The notes under the pieces were generated by a model. It did not search any database and was not told where the DNA came from. It was given only the letters and a program-made list of their open reading frames with translations. 64,000 nucleotides of DNA, taken from Kosmotoga olearia TBF 19.5.1 (GTDB lineage: Bacteria > Thermotogota > Thermotogae > Petrotogales > Kosmotogaceae). Within the stretch, counting starts at the first letter, position 1, and every line of letters starts with the position of its first letter. This document shows positions 1-7,724 of this stretch, piece after piece. A program made the position numbers and the translations under genes. The stretch spans positions 1,178,001-1,242,000 of the forward strand of contig NC_012785.1 in assembly GCF_000023325.1 (NCBI RefSeq). The letters run 5' to 3'.

Positions 1-1
1 T

Positions 2-487
2 GATGCTGATACGCTTTATCCAAATAATTGGTTGGCAAAAATGGTTCAAGCCTTTCAAAAAGACAAAGTTGTGGCAGTATACGGCCCCATGGCTTTTAGA
101 GAGAATGGACCGGTTTTAAGAAGGCTTACTGTATTCAGTTACTGTTTGCTTAATGGACTTTCAAATCTCGCAGGTGTAAGTTTGTCAGGTGCGGCAAATC
201 TTGGGATTAGAAAAGATGCGTATTTTGCTGTTGGCGGTTACAAATTGAATAGCAAAGTCGCTTCCCAGGATTTTATTCTTGTAAAAAAACTCAAAAAAAT
301 AGGCAAAGTCAAATTTTGTCCTTCTATGATATGTTACACTTCGAATCGGCGCTATACAAAGGTAAACTTCATGCACGGGCTCAAAGAAGCCTTTAGGTTA
401 TGGCTTGATGTGGCTCTCAACAGAAACAAGATTACCTATGACAATTATTATGATGAAGATTACTACAAGAAAAAGGAGAAACGATGA
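2..487 (+). CDS. glycosyltransferase family 2, C-terminal part (5' truncated by window edge)
   Basis: The frame is open from base 2 and enters at DADTLYPNNWLAKM, which looks like the DxD region where GT-A fold glycosyltransferases bind the metal and nucleotide sugar. The following residues (GAANLGIRKDAYFAVGGY, then SQDFILVKKL) match the usual 'acceptor/ED' part of family 2 enzymes, where a GG.. motif and an [EQ]D pair sit near the catalytic base. About 160 residues are visible; the N-terminal half lies outside the window. The stop overlaps the next start in an ATGA junction, so it is translationally coupled to the flippase-like gene. The sugar and acceptor cannot be told; a glycolipid role is inferred from the neighbours. 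Confidence 0.8.
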   Translation, partial: DADTLYPNNWLAKMVQAFQKDKVVAVYGPMAFRENGPVLRRLTVFSYCLLNGLSNLAGVSLSGAANLGIRKDAYFAVGGYKLNSKVASQDFILVKKLKKIGKVKFCPSMICYTSNRRYTKVNFMHGLKEAFRLWLDVALNRNKITYDNYYDEDYYKKKEKR

Positions 488-1545
488 AAAAGAAGAACTC
501 TTCCTTGCCCATTAGAGGAATGTTCGCTGGTATTGCTATAAGCATCATTATATTACTGGTTATACAAAAGATTTTTGGAGCCAAAATTGATTCTAGCTTA
601 CTAAAAAGTTCCTGGCCTATAGTTGTTGCTGCAATTTCTCTACTTTTCCTGAGTTTGGGCGTACCAGCTCTAAGATTGCTCCTTCTCCTGAAAAGTTTGA
701 ATGAGCGTTTGTCTTATTTTAGATCGTACAGGAGTACAATCTTAAGCTTGTTTTTTAGTGCTATTACCCCATTCGCTGCAGGTGGGCAACCATTTCAAAT
801 TTATGATTTAACAAAGGCTGGAATCAATGTTTCGCATGCATTGGCTGCCGTAATCTCACAGTACCTGATATCAAATTTCTCCACAGCTTTCCTGGCTGTT
901 CTTCTATTACCACGTTATCTCAGTTACTTTGCTAAGCTAGAAACCACTGGTACAATATTTGCTTTTGGCATTGCTATAACGATTACTGTTGGAATATTCT
1001 TTACCTTTCTAGCTCTTTCAAGAAACCTGCTAATAAAATTTTTGAATTTTATTTCACATCGAAAGTTCTTACTCACTGTAATTGGAAAGTTGGCTAAAAA
1101 AGACAAAGAAACTATCGTGGGTGTTATCCGTGAGAAGTTTGAAAGATACAACGCTGGAATGCAAAACATTTGGTCTAAGAAACCTTTAACGCTTGTAATT
1201 GACTTCTTCTTAGCCCTGGGTTACCTGTTGATAAATTACAGTATTTTTTATGTAACCGTGGTTGGTATTTTGATGAATAAAGGTCAAAACTTCAATTTCT
1301 CTCTAATTGATAGTATAGCCGTGCAAACGCTTTTGAGCTTTGTAGTTTACTATATTCCTACCCCGGGATCGAGCGGAGGTTTTGAATCCGGGATGTTTGT
1401 TATGCTAAAGGGTATGCTTCCAAACCAATCACTGATTATCGCTATTTCAATCTGGAGATTTGTTACCTATCACTTTCTGATTCTGGTTGGGCTTATAAAC
1501 TTTTTGCTGAGCTTTGGCCAAAAAGGCCAGAAGGAGTTGAACTAA
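484..1545 (+). CDS. lysylphosphatidylglycerol synthase-type TM / UPF0104 flippase-like membrane protein
   Basis: This 353-residue integral membrane protein has about eight hydrophobic segments. It carries the hallmark motifs of the PF03706 family (membrane part of MprF, AglD, UPF0104): SAITPFAAGGQPFQ near residue 95 and PTPGSSGGFESG near residue 295. No aminoacyl-transferase domain follows, so it is the stand-alone membrane type, which is thought to move or anchor lipid-linked products. It overlaps the upstream glycosyltransferase by ATGA and precedes a PlsC-type acyltransferase, so the three probably act on one glycolipid or lipid-linked glycan. The substrate is unknown. Confidence 0.8.
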   Translation: MKKKNSSLPIRGMFAGIAISIIILLVIQKIFGAKIDSSLLKSSWPIVVAAISLLFLSLGVPALRLLLLLKSLNERLSYFRSYRSTILSLFFSAITPFAAGGQPFQIYDLTKAGINVSHALAAVISQYLISNFSTAFLAVLLLPRYLSYFAKLETTGTIFAFGIAITITVGIFFTFLALSRNLLIKFLNFISHRKFLLTVIGKLAKKDKETIVGVIREKFERYNAGMQNIWSKKPLTLVIDFFLALGYLLINYSIFYVTVVGILMNKGQNFNFSLIDSIAVQTLLSFVVYYIPTPGSSGGFESGMFVMLKGMLPNQSLIIAISIWRFVTYHFLILVGLINFLLSFGQKGQKELN

Positions 1546-1547
1546 AC

Positions 1548-1628
1548 ATGATCAAAAAACTATTACTTTCTCCAGTATATGAAATTATCTGGTTGTTTTA
1601 GTCTGGAATTATACTCTTCATTCTTCCT
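1548..1628 (+). other. in-frame 5' extension of plsC interrupted by TAG
   Basis: An ATG at 1548 has a good Shine-Dalgarno (AAGGAG at 1530-1535) and reads MIKKLLLSPVYEIIWLF before an in-frame TAG at 1599-1601. Reading on in the same frame gives SGIILFILP and then the annotated ATG at 1629. The stretch looks like the hydrophobic N-terminus normally found in PlsC proteins. The ATG at 1629 has no convincing ribosome-binding site. Either the gene carries a nonsense mutation or translation re-initiates. Confidence 0.6.
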
Positions 1629-2252
1629 ATGATCGCAAAGTCAAGATCTAAAGGAAAACTTCCGGAACCTCCCTTCATAATGTGCGTGACCCACGTTGGT
1701 AACTTTGACCCATTATTTGTTGTACGAACATCAAAACGTTACAGAGCAAAGGCTTTGTATCAAGTAGATGGACCATACCCGTTAGTGAGATTCCTTTACA
1801 AGGCATTTTGGCGATTTAGAGTTTCTCAAGATCCAAAGATAAAACAGACTCTGAACAAGAAAACCATACGGGACGTGATCCTGTATCTTAAAAAAGGTGG
1901 TACTGTCATGATATTTCCAGAAGGTTACTGGAACTGGGAAAAAAGACTTTACCCCGGAGTAGCTGTTGTTGCCCATAGAGCAAATGTACCGATCGTACCC
2001 GTTGGAATAGAGAATGGATATGTTTTCAGACCTGAACTTGATCATGAACCACCTCTAAAAGCCGTGAAACGTGTTATCAAAGATTACCGCAAACGTGGAA
2101 CCATTACGGTCCATTTTGGTGAACCAATATATCCTGATCCGCTAAAAGAAGAAAAAGAAGATGTTGATCGAATGATGAAACTGATAGAGAGAAAATTCGG
2201 TGAGTACTACAATAGCTTCTATGACATGGAAGGCCCAAAGTGGATAGGATAA
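1629..2252 (+). CDS. 1-acyl-sn-glycerol-3-phosphate acyltransferase-like (PlsC family)
   Basis: The 207-residue protein belongs to the PlsC/lysophospholipid acyltransferase family. Visible blocks are the HX4D catalytic motif (HVGNFD, about residue 23), the glycerol-3-phosphate contact block containing FPEG (MIFPEGYW, about residue 97) and VPIVPVGI further on. It would transfer an acyl chain to a lysolipid or related acceptor at the membrane. It is the third gene of a putative glycolipid operon, three bases after the flippase-like gene if the upstream ATG at 1548 is counted. An in-frame TAG separates that better-supported start from this frame, so the gene may be broken or N-terminally shortened; the catalytic core itself is intact. 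Confidence 0.75.
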   Translation: MIAKSRSKGKLPEPPFIMCVTHVGNFDPLFVVRTSKRYRAKALYQVDGPYPLVRFLYKAFWRFRVSQDPKIKQTLNKKTIRDVILYLKKGGTVMIFPEGYWNWEKRLYPGVAVVAHRANVPIVPVGIENGYVFRPELDHEPPLKAVKRVIKDYRKRGTITVHFGEPIYPDPLKEEKEDVDRMMKLIERKFGEYYNSFYDMEGPKWIG

Positions 2253-2273
2253 CCTGTCCTCGTTTCGCAAAAA

Positions 2274-2300
2274 AACGGGTGGTATGACCACCCGTTCTTT
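2274..2300. terminator. bidirectional rho-independent terminator
   Basis: A perfect 9-bp stem, AACGGGTGG (2274-2282) with CCACCCGTT (2288-2296), has a 5-base loop, with A residues before it and CTTT after it. It lies between the convergent plsC and GGDEF genes. Confidence 0.8.
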
Positions 2301-2317
2301 AGCAGCTTGAATTTTTA

Positions 2318-2911
2318 TCAGAGTTTGTATTTTCTCAACAGGTCATCGAGGGCTTCTCTAAGAAGCGAAGATTCCGTTCTATTGAGCATTTTTGCCAATT
2401 TCGAGAGTCCATCGAGTTGAGACTTAAAATAATAATTGGATTTTAAGACCATTTTTTGTTCTCTTTCCATAGGTGCGAAGACTATCTGGTTCAATTTCTC
2501 CTTGGCTTTTCGCATTCCTTCTGAAAGGAGATTGAGTAATTTTTCTATTGACGAAGCGTTCCTTGGGTATTCCCCTACGGATCCGGAAACGGTGAAAGTG
2601 ATCTCTTTTCCATTACATTTAACCTTCCCATCCTCGATAATCTGCCTTATTTCCTGTATTTCCATGAACAGATTTTCAAGGGAGTATTCAGTAGAGTATA
2701 CGAAAAATTCGTCACCAAAACGTACAAAAGATACCTTTTCTGGAAGATTTTGTTTCAGGATTTCTCCAAAAAATTTCAGTATTTTGTCTCCACACTCACG
2801 CCCGAATTTCTCGTTTAGGGGCCCGAAGTTGTCTATGTCCAGATTTCCGATGGTGAGGCGCCCTCCTCTGGCTGCCTGTTCGAGTTCGAGTTTCCATTCA
2901 TCAAAAGTCAT
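2318..2911 (-). CDS. degenerate GGDEF protein with C-terminal ribbon-helix-helix domain
   Basis: Residues 15-145 form a GGDEF (diguanylate cyclase-like) domain: LDIDNFGPLNEKFG matches the nucleotide-binding helix region, and the signature reads FGDEF (VRFGDEFFVY) instead of GGDEF, with no RxxD inhibitory site in front of it. Loss of the first glycine often means a non-catalytic nucleotide sensor, but activity cannot be excluded. Residues 158-197 (YYFKSQLDGLSKLAKMLNRT, then ESSLLREALDDLLRKYKL) have the strand-helix-helix pattern of CopG/Arc-type DNA-binding domains. The protein therefore looks like a soluble regulator joining GTP or c-di-GMP sensing to DNA binding. A perfect 18-bp palindrome sits 22 bases upstream of the start, suggesting autoregulation. 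Confidence 0.75.
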   Translation of the reverse strand: MTFDEWKLELEQAARGGRLTIGNLDIDNFGPLNEKFGRECGDKILKFFGEILKQNLPEKVSFVRFGDEFFVYSTEYSLENLFMEIQEIRQIIEDGKVKCNGKEITFTVSGSVGEYPRNASSIEKLLNLLSEGMRKAKEKLNQIVFAPMEREQKMVLKSNYYFKSQLDGLSKLAKMLNRTESSLLREALDDLLRKYKL

Positions 2912-2932
2912 AAAAACACCTCTTTATATATA

Positions 2933-2950
2933 GATATATGTACATATATC
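2933..2950 (-). promoter_or_regulatory. 18-bp perfect palindrome, candidate operator of the GGDEF-RHH gene
   Basis: GATATATGTACATATATC is its own reverse complement. It lies just upstream of the ribosome-binding site of the minus-strand GGDEF-RHH gene, with further ATATACATAT repeats beside it. RHH repressors commonly bind short symmetric repeats over their own promoters. Confidence 0.5.
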
Positions 2951-3020
2951 AATATACATATCCAATATTTCCGATTCAGTTCATTTGTGTAAATTTGGGG
3001 TGAACTTAGTATTTATAGCA

Positions 3021-3060
3021 AAAAAGACAGGGGAGCCAAACGGCTCCCCTGTCTTTTTTT
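3021..3060 (-). terminator. rho-independent terminator of the 5'-nucleotidase gene
   Basis: A perfect 12-bp GC-rich stem (GACAGGGGAGCC at 3026-3037, GGCTCCCCTGTC at 3042-3053) with a 4-base loop is flanked by A and T tracts on both sides. It can work in both directions. Confidence 0.9.
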
Positions 3061-3078
3061 ATTAAGATTTAATACAGG

Positions 3079-4872
3079 TTACAGTACCGGTATATATCGA
3101 ACGTATGGAACGTATATCGTGATTTTTTGACCCGGGTATATAAGATCAGGATTTTCGATCCAGGGATTCCATCTGAGAATGTCTTTAACGCTTACTCCAT
3201 AGATCTTGGCAATCTTGCTGAGCGTATCACCGTAGGTGACTTCGTGAACCTTTTCAACGACGACGTGCCAATTGTTATCTGTTTGTGCCTCCACGACTTC
3301 GTGCTCCATTACATAATCCGCTATGAGTTCGGCAACTTCCATCATAACTTCTCTTACCACGGGTTTCCCTTTGAACATGGTGTAGCCACCGCCACCACCT
3401 GCTCTGTAATTGTTGAGAACGATTTCGTATTCGGCTTCCATATCGATGGGTTTACCCTGGAATGTCAGTTCTACGATTCTGTCACCGACGGGCCTGTTGA
3501 CGGCTATCGTGTAGTTTATGCCTTCCCACATGTCGTAGTTATAATGCCTTGGTTTGGGATCAACCCATGATTGGTTGACTTTTATTTGGTCATCTTCGAA
3601 AACGAAGTAATCTGCGCTCTTTTCAAGGGCATCTTTTATGTCTTTACCCTTAACCCTTAGAACTTTCAATGTATTTGGATATATGTACACCGCGTTAATG
3701 TCTCTCAGTGTTATTGGGCCTTCTTTCCAGCCTTTTATATCGTTGTTGAAGAGAGCGGAAGAAGAGATCGGGGCACCGCTGTAGTACATCTGGACTCTAT
3801 TGATGAATTCTATCAATGGGTTATCTGCAAGACGTGCTATTAAAGGATCATCAATGTAGAAATCACCTTTTGCAAGTCCCACCGGCTGGTCGAGCCATTT
3901 CTGTACTTTGTCTTCGTAGGGCTGAACGAGTTCGAGAACTTCCTGATCGGCGTCAACAGTCTTTGAGCTGAGAAGTTCTACCTTTTTATCCACTACTTCC
4001 CATTTTCCGTTGGAATCGTCGAGAACGATGTCAATCTTACCGAGGGCTTTCCCCCAGTTTCTTGGCTGGGTAACAGCCACACCGTTGATGATTTCAGCTA
4101 TTGATCTGTGCTGATGTCCGGTGAGAAGAGCATCGATTCCGGGCACTTCTTCGATCAACTGGTAGCCCTGATTTTCGCCAGTTAGTTCCTCTGTTGGTTC
4201 GCCCGTTTTTGGATCGCGTTCCAGTCCACCATGATAGCCAACTATCACCACATCGACGCCTTCCTCTTCCCTGAGGATTTTAACGTATTTTTTCGCTACT
4301 TCCACAGGATCAAGGAAATCCAGCTCAGCGATATTCTTCGGATCTTCCCAGTTAGGAATAAACTTTGTAGTCAATCCCAGAATCCCGACCTTTACACCGT
4401 CAACTTCAGTGATCAGATACGGCTTGAAATAAGGTTCTTCGGTCCCTTTTTTGACTATATTGGCACTCAGGAATGGGAAGTTAGCTTCTGAAACAGCCTT
4501 GTTTAGAATATTCATGCCGTAGTTGAATTCGTGGTTCCCGAGTATGCTGCATTGATACCCCATGTAATTCATAACAAGAACCATAGGGTCTACCGGTTCG
4601 TTATCGATACGAGCGTGGTAATACTCTAAAGGAGTTCCCTGAATCAGATCGCCTGTGTCGATGAGAAGAATGTTTGGATTTTCAGCTTTAACTGCTCTCA
4701 CGAGGCTTTGAATCTTTCCAAGCCCGACGTAGTAAGGTTTATTGGTAGCGTAGTTGATGGGAAAGATGTTTCCGTGCAAGTCACTGGTGTGCAAGATTGT
4801 TAGAGTGACGGTTTTGGCCAGCATCGACAAAGCGAGCAGGAGTATTAAAAATACCAAAAAGGTTTTCCTCAT
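3079..4872 (-). CDS. secreted 5'-nucleotidase / 2',3'-cyclic nucleotide phosphodiesterase with C-terminal LysM
   Basis: This 597-residue UshA/YfkN-type enzyme releases phosphate from extracellular nucleotides. It starts with a signal peptide (MRKTFLVFLILLLALSMLA). A metallophosphatase domain follows, with TSDLHGN, DTGDLIQGT, GNHEFNYG, and later VGYHGG and GHQHR as dimetal ligands. The 5'-nucleotidase C-terminal domain covers about residues 325-520 and includes NNYRAGGGGGY. The last 50 residues form a LysM repeat (VTYGDTLSKIAKIYGVSVKDI, split here as VTYGDTLSKIAK and IYGVSVKDIL), which should bind peptidoglycan. It has its own promoter and terminator and seems monocistronic. Confidence 0.9.
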   Translation of the reverse strand: MRKTFLVFLILLLALSMLAKTVTLTILHTSDLHGNIFPINYATNKPYYVGLGKIQSLVRAVKAENPNILLIDTGDLIQGTPLEYYHARIDNEPVDPMVLVMNYMGYQCSILGNHEFNYGMNILNKAVSEANFPFLSANIVKKGTEEPYFKPYLITEVDGVKVGILGLTTKFIPNWEDPKNIAELDFLDPVEVAKKYVKILREEEGVDVVIVGYHGGLERDPKTGEPTEELTGENQGYQLIEEVPGIDALLTGHQHRSIAEIINGVAVTQPRNWGKALGKIDIVLDDSNGKWEVVDKKVELLSSKTVDADQEVLELVQPYEDKVQKWLDQPVGLAKGDFYIDDPLIARLADNPLIEFINRVQMYYSGAPISSSALFNNDIKGWKEGPITLRDINAVYIYPNTLKVLRVKGKDIKDALEKSADYFVFEDDQIKVNQSWVDPKPRHYNYDMWEGINYTIAVNRPVGDRIVELTFQGKPIDMEAEYEIVLNNYRAGGGGGYTMFKGKPVVREVMMEVAELIADYVMEHEVVEAQTDNNWHVVVEKVHEVTYGDTLSKIAKIYGVSVKDILRWNPWIENPDLIYPGQKITIYVPYVRYIPVL

Positions 4873-4884
4873 ACTTATTCCCCC

Positions 4885-4937
4885 TTGTCAATTTTTTTGA
4901 CAACAGTATATTATACAAATTTACGGTTTAGCAGCAA
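4885..4937 (-). promoter_or_regulatory. promoter and candidate operator of the 5'-nucleotidase gene
   Basis: On the minus strand TTGCTG (4932-4937) and TATAAT (4909-4914) are 17 bases apart. The expected start point falls in a perfect inverted repeat, TTGTCA-N7-TGACAA (4885-4903), a plausible repressor site. The regulator is not identified. Confidence 0.6.
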
Positions 4938-5133
4938 AGTTTTGTGAAAAACGCTGTGTTACAGAATGGTTTCATTCGTGATGTACGACTTTTTTTATTG
5001 GAAGTTAGATGTTATAATTTCCTTCGCTGCCGCATTTTGTGTCTTCGATAAGTTCGCTATTTTGCTTGAACACTGCGTTATCTACCCTTTTCTTCACCTT
5101 GGGAACCGCTCCGTCCGAAAGGAGGAGTTTTTT

Positions 5134-5898
5134 GTGCGTGGTCTAGCAATTGCCAGAGCCTCTTTCTTGCGGAACCAGGTTTACCTGTTGAATCACGTCG
5201 CTGCCAACATCGGAAGTTTTGTTTTTGGCTATATCTTCGTCTGTATATGGAAAGCCGTTCTTGGCGATTCACCCGAAGCCTCGACCATGATTACTTACGT
5301 TATGGTCAACCAATCTGCACTCTGGGTAACCATGTTTCTTCCGCGCGGTGCTTTTTTAATCCGTAAGGTTTACGATGGAACGATCGTGTTCGACCTCATT
5401 CGACCCTATGGCCTGATGTACCAGAGTTTCTTTGAAGTTCTTGGGCATATCGTTTATAACTTTGTTTTCAGATCATTGCCCATTTATCTCCTGGGAGTAA
5501 CGTTACTTGGCGTGAAGTTTCCGGATGCAGGAAGGATAATTCCTTATATGGTATCGGTTTCCAATGCCTTTGTAATCTCATTTTTCATGAACTATTTTGT
5601 GGGCTTATGGATGGTCAAATTTCTTAACTACACAGCTGCTCAGGGAATGTACTACTTTTTTATGAACCTTTTCGGAGGATATTTTTTACCAGCACAGTAC
5701 TATCCAGCATTCCTGAGAAAGATAATGCCGTTGCTCCCTTTCGCCTCAACAAGCTATATACCGGGAAGTGTTTATCTTGGAAAAATTGATCCCATTAAGG
5801 CTTTTGGGATCCAGTGGTTCTGGATACTCACGTTGGGGCTTACAGCTTTTGGACTTACCGAGCTTATAAAAAAAGAAATCAGGATCCAGGGGGGATAA
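5134..5898 (+). CDS. ABC-2 type exporter permease (subunit 1)
   Basis: The 254-residue membrane protein has about six hydrophobic segments and resembles the ABC-2 permease family typified by PF06182. I start it at GTG 5134, because an ideal AAAGGAGG (5118-5125) precedes it; the frame is open further upstream but that part does not look like a permease N-terminus. It is followed one base later by a second permease and then by an ATPase, giving a heterodimeric exporter. A TATAAT at 5013-5018 suggests a leader of about 110 bases, in which CTCC can pair with GGAG of the ribosome-binding site. The substrate is unknown. Confidence 0.8.
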   Translation: MRGLAIARASFLRNQVYLLNHVAANIGSFVFGYIFVCIWKAVLGDSPEASTMITYVMVNQSALWVTMFLPRGAFLIRKVYDGTIVFDLIRPYGLMYQSFFEVLGHIVYNFVFRSLPIYLLGVTLLGVKFPDAGRIIPYMVSVSNAFVISFFMNYFVGLWMVKFLNYTAAQGMYYFFMNLFGGYFLPAQYYPAFLRKIMPLLPFASTSYIPGSVYLGKIDPIKAFGIQWFWILTLGLTAFGLTELIKKEIRIQGG

Positions 5899-5899
5899 A

Positions 5900-6676
5900 A
5901 TGGGTGTATTCAAAGCTCTTCTTGTTGCAAGTTTGAAATCTCAAATCGAATACCGCGTCAATTTTTACGTTGATATGATCGTAAGCGGGCTCGCGATGTT
6001 CAGTGATTTTCTCATAATTGCGTTTATGATGCTTACCTTTAAAGATATGGGAGGATGGTCACTTTCCGAAGTAGCAATTATCTACTCGATCGTAGAAGCT
6101 GGTTGGGGGATCTTTAGAATTTTTGGAGACGGCATCCTTCGTTTCCAGGATTTGATCATCACCGGACGTTTTGATGCTATTCTTGTCAGGCCGATTTCAA
6201 CGATCAAACAACTTATTCTCCAGCGAATAGAACTAAGACGAATGGGCGATATTATTCAGGCTGTGGGTCTCGGTGCATTTGGAATCACGTACGCTGGTAT
6301 GTGGAATGTTAGATTCATTCTGTGGTATATCGTCCTGGTAGCTTTTTCAGCAGTTATTCATTTCTGCATCAATCTATTACTCGCAACGGTAGCTTTCTGG
6401 TCAGTTAGGAATGAAGATATCAGGGTTGTGGCTTTTTATTCTACAAAAGCGGCGGCAGCTTATCCGATAAGTATCTACGGCCCTTTTCTGAGAAATATAC
6501 TTACCTTTGTTATTCCATTGGCAACCATTGCTTATTATCCTCTCGCCTATTTGTTGCACAAAACGAACGACATCTTTGCTCTCTTTGCCCCATTTATTAC
6601 GGTTTCCGTGCTCGTCCCTGTAACATTTCTACTCTGGGGAACCGGAGTAAAACATTACACCAGCACGGGAACGTAG
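5900..6676 (+). CDS. ABC-2 type exporter permease (subunit 2)
   Basis: This 258-residue polytopic protein is the partner of the preceding permease and belongs to the same ABC-2 group (ITGRFDAILVRPISTIKQ resembles the conserved cytoplasmic coupling region). It starts at ATG 5900, one base after the upstream stop, with GGGGGG as ribosome-binding site. The tight spacing and the ATPase 23 bases downstream indicate one exporter complex in the cytoplasmic membrane. The substrate cannot be inferred. Confidence 0.8.
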   Translation: MGVFKALLVASLKSQIEYRVNFYVDMIVSGLAMFSDFLIIAFMMLTFKDMGGWSLSEVAIIYSIVEAGWGIFRIFGDGILRFQDLIITGRFDAILVRPISTIKQLILQRIELRRMGDIIQAVGLGAFGITYAGMWNVRFILWYIVLVAFSAVIHFCINLLLATVAFWSVRNEDIRVVAFYSTKAAAAYPISIYGPFLRNILTFVIPLATIAYYPLAYLLHKTNDIFALFAPFITVSVLVPVTFLLWGTGVKHYTSTGT

Positions 6677-6699
6677 CGGTTACACAGGAGGTGATCATT

Positions 6700-7668
6700 A
6701 TGGATGATTTTATTGAAGTGAAAGAGCTACAAAAAAATTACACGGTTTATGAAAGAACAGGACTGAAAAGGAAGAAAAGAATAGTTAGAGCATTGAGAAA
6801 TGTAGATTTTACCGTAAAACGCGGAGAATTCCTCGGCTATATCGGTCCAAATGGTGCCGGAAAGTCAACTACAATCAAAATTTTGACCGGGATCATGGTT
6901 CCGGATCATGGAACGGTTAGGGTAGATAAATGGTGTCCCTGGAAAAACAGAAAAGAGTATGTGAAAAACATAGGGGTTGTTTTCGGCCAAAAAACGCAGA
7001 TGTGGTGGGATCTTCCGGTAAAGGACACCTATACTTTGTTGAAAGCGCTTTACAAAGTTCCTGACGATAAATATAGGAAGCATATTAAATATCTTATTGA
7101 GAGGCTGCACCTATCTGAAATCTTGAATCAACCAGTCAGGCAGCTCAGTTTAGGACAGCGTATGCGTGCGGAGCTCGCGGCAGCAATGATCCACGATCCA
7201 GATATTTTGTTTCTCGATGAACCGACAATCGGCCTGGATGTTGTTTCCAAACATAGAGTTCAGGATTTTTTAATGGAGCTAAACAGGCAAGGGAAGACAA
7301 TATTCCTCACCACCCATGATCTGAAAGATATAGAGACCCTTTGCAACGAAATTTTGATCATAAACCACGGTACCCTCATTTACAAAGGAAAAGTCCCCGG
7401 ATTGAAGGCGCTCACAGACATTCCGACAGTTATCAGGGCTACATTAAAAGAGTCCTACAAAAAAGTTTCCTCAGAAAGCCTTAGGTTCCTATCTGAGATA
7501 GGTGGAACATATCATCAGGAAAGGGACGAGATCGTTGTAAAACTACATAATAAAGAACGTCCTGGTGAAATTGCAAAGAGACTTTTTCAGAAGTTTGAGA
7601 TTGAAGATTTCCGGGTGGAAGAACCTGATATAGAAGAGATCATAAAAGCCATTTACAGACAAAATTAG
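6700..7668 (+). CDS. ABC transporter ATP-binding protein of the exporter
   Basis: The 322-residue ATPase has Walker A (GPNGAGKSTT), Q-loop (FGQKTQMWW), signature (LSLGQRMRAELAAA), Walker B (ILFLDEPTIGLD) and the switch histidine (TTHDLKDIE). About 90 extra residues at the C-terminus resemble those of CcmA/DrrA-like drug or lipid exporters. I chose ATG 6700 rather than GTG 6691 because 6686-6696 reads AGGAGGTGATC, an exact match to the 16S tail. It energises the two permeases encoded directly upstream. A shared terminator follows. Confidence 0.9.
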   Translation: MDDFIEVKELQKNYTVYERTGLKRKKRIVRALRNVDFTVKRGEFLGYIGPNGAGKSTTIKILTGIMVPDHGTVRVDKWCPWKNRKEYVKNIGVVFGQKTQMWWDLPVKDTYTLLKALYKVPDDKYRKHIKYLIERLHLSEILNQPVRQLSLGQRMRAELAAAMIHDPDILFLDEPTIGLDVVSKHRVQDFLMELNRQGKTIFLTTHDLKDIETLCNEILIINHGTLIYKGKVPGLKALTDIPTVIRATLKESYKKVSSESLRFLSEIGGTYHQERDEIVVKLHNKERPGEIAKRLFQKFEIEDFRVEEPDIEEIIKAIYRQN

Positions 7669-7674
7669 AAGGCA

Positions 7675-7708
7675 AAAAAACAGGTGGGGGGTGCCCACCT
7701 GTTTTTTA
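7675..7708. terminator. bidirectional rho-independent terminator
   Basis: CAGGTGGG (7681-7688) pairs with CCCACCTG (7694-7701), flanked by an A tract and a T tract. It serves the ABC operon on plus and the CstA gene on minus. Confidence 0.9.
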
Positions 7709-7724
7709 TTATGTTTTCTATTTC

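Noticed and set aside
2436-2933. 165-codon open frame opposite the GGDEF-RHH gene
   Set aside because: It is antisense to a gene with clear domain motifs and has no ribosome site of its own.
4966-5133. 56-residue N-terminal extension of the first ABC permease
   Set aside because: The ideal AAAGGAGG directly before GTG 5134 and the lack of a ribosome site further upstream favour the shorter protein; the TATAAT at 5013 also lies inside the extension.
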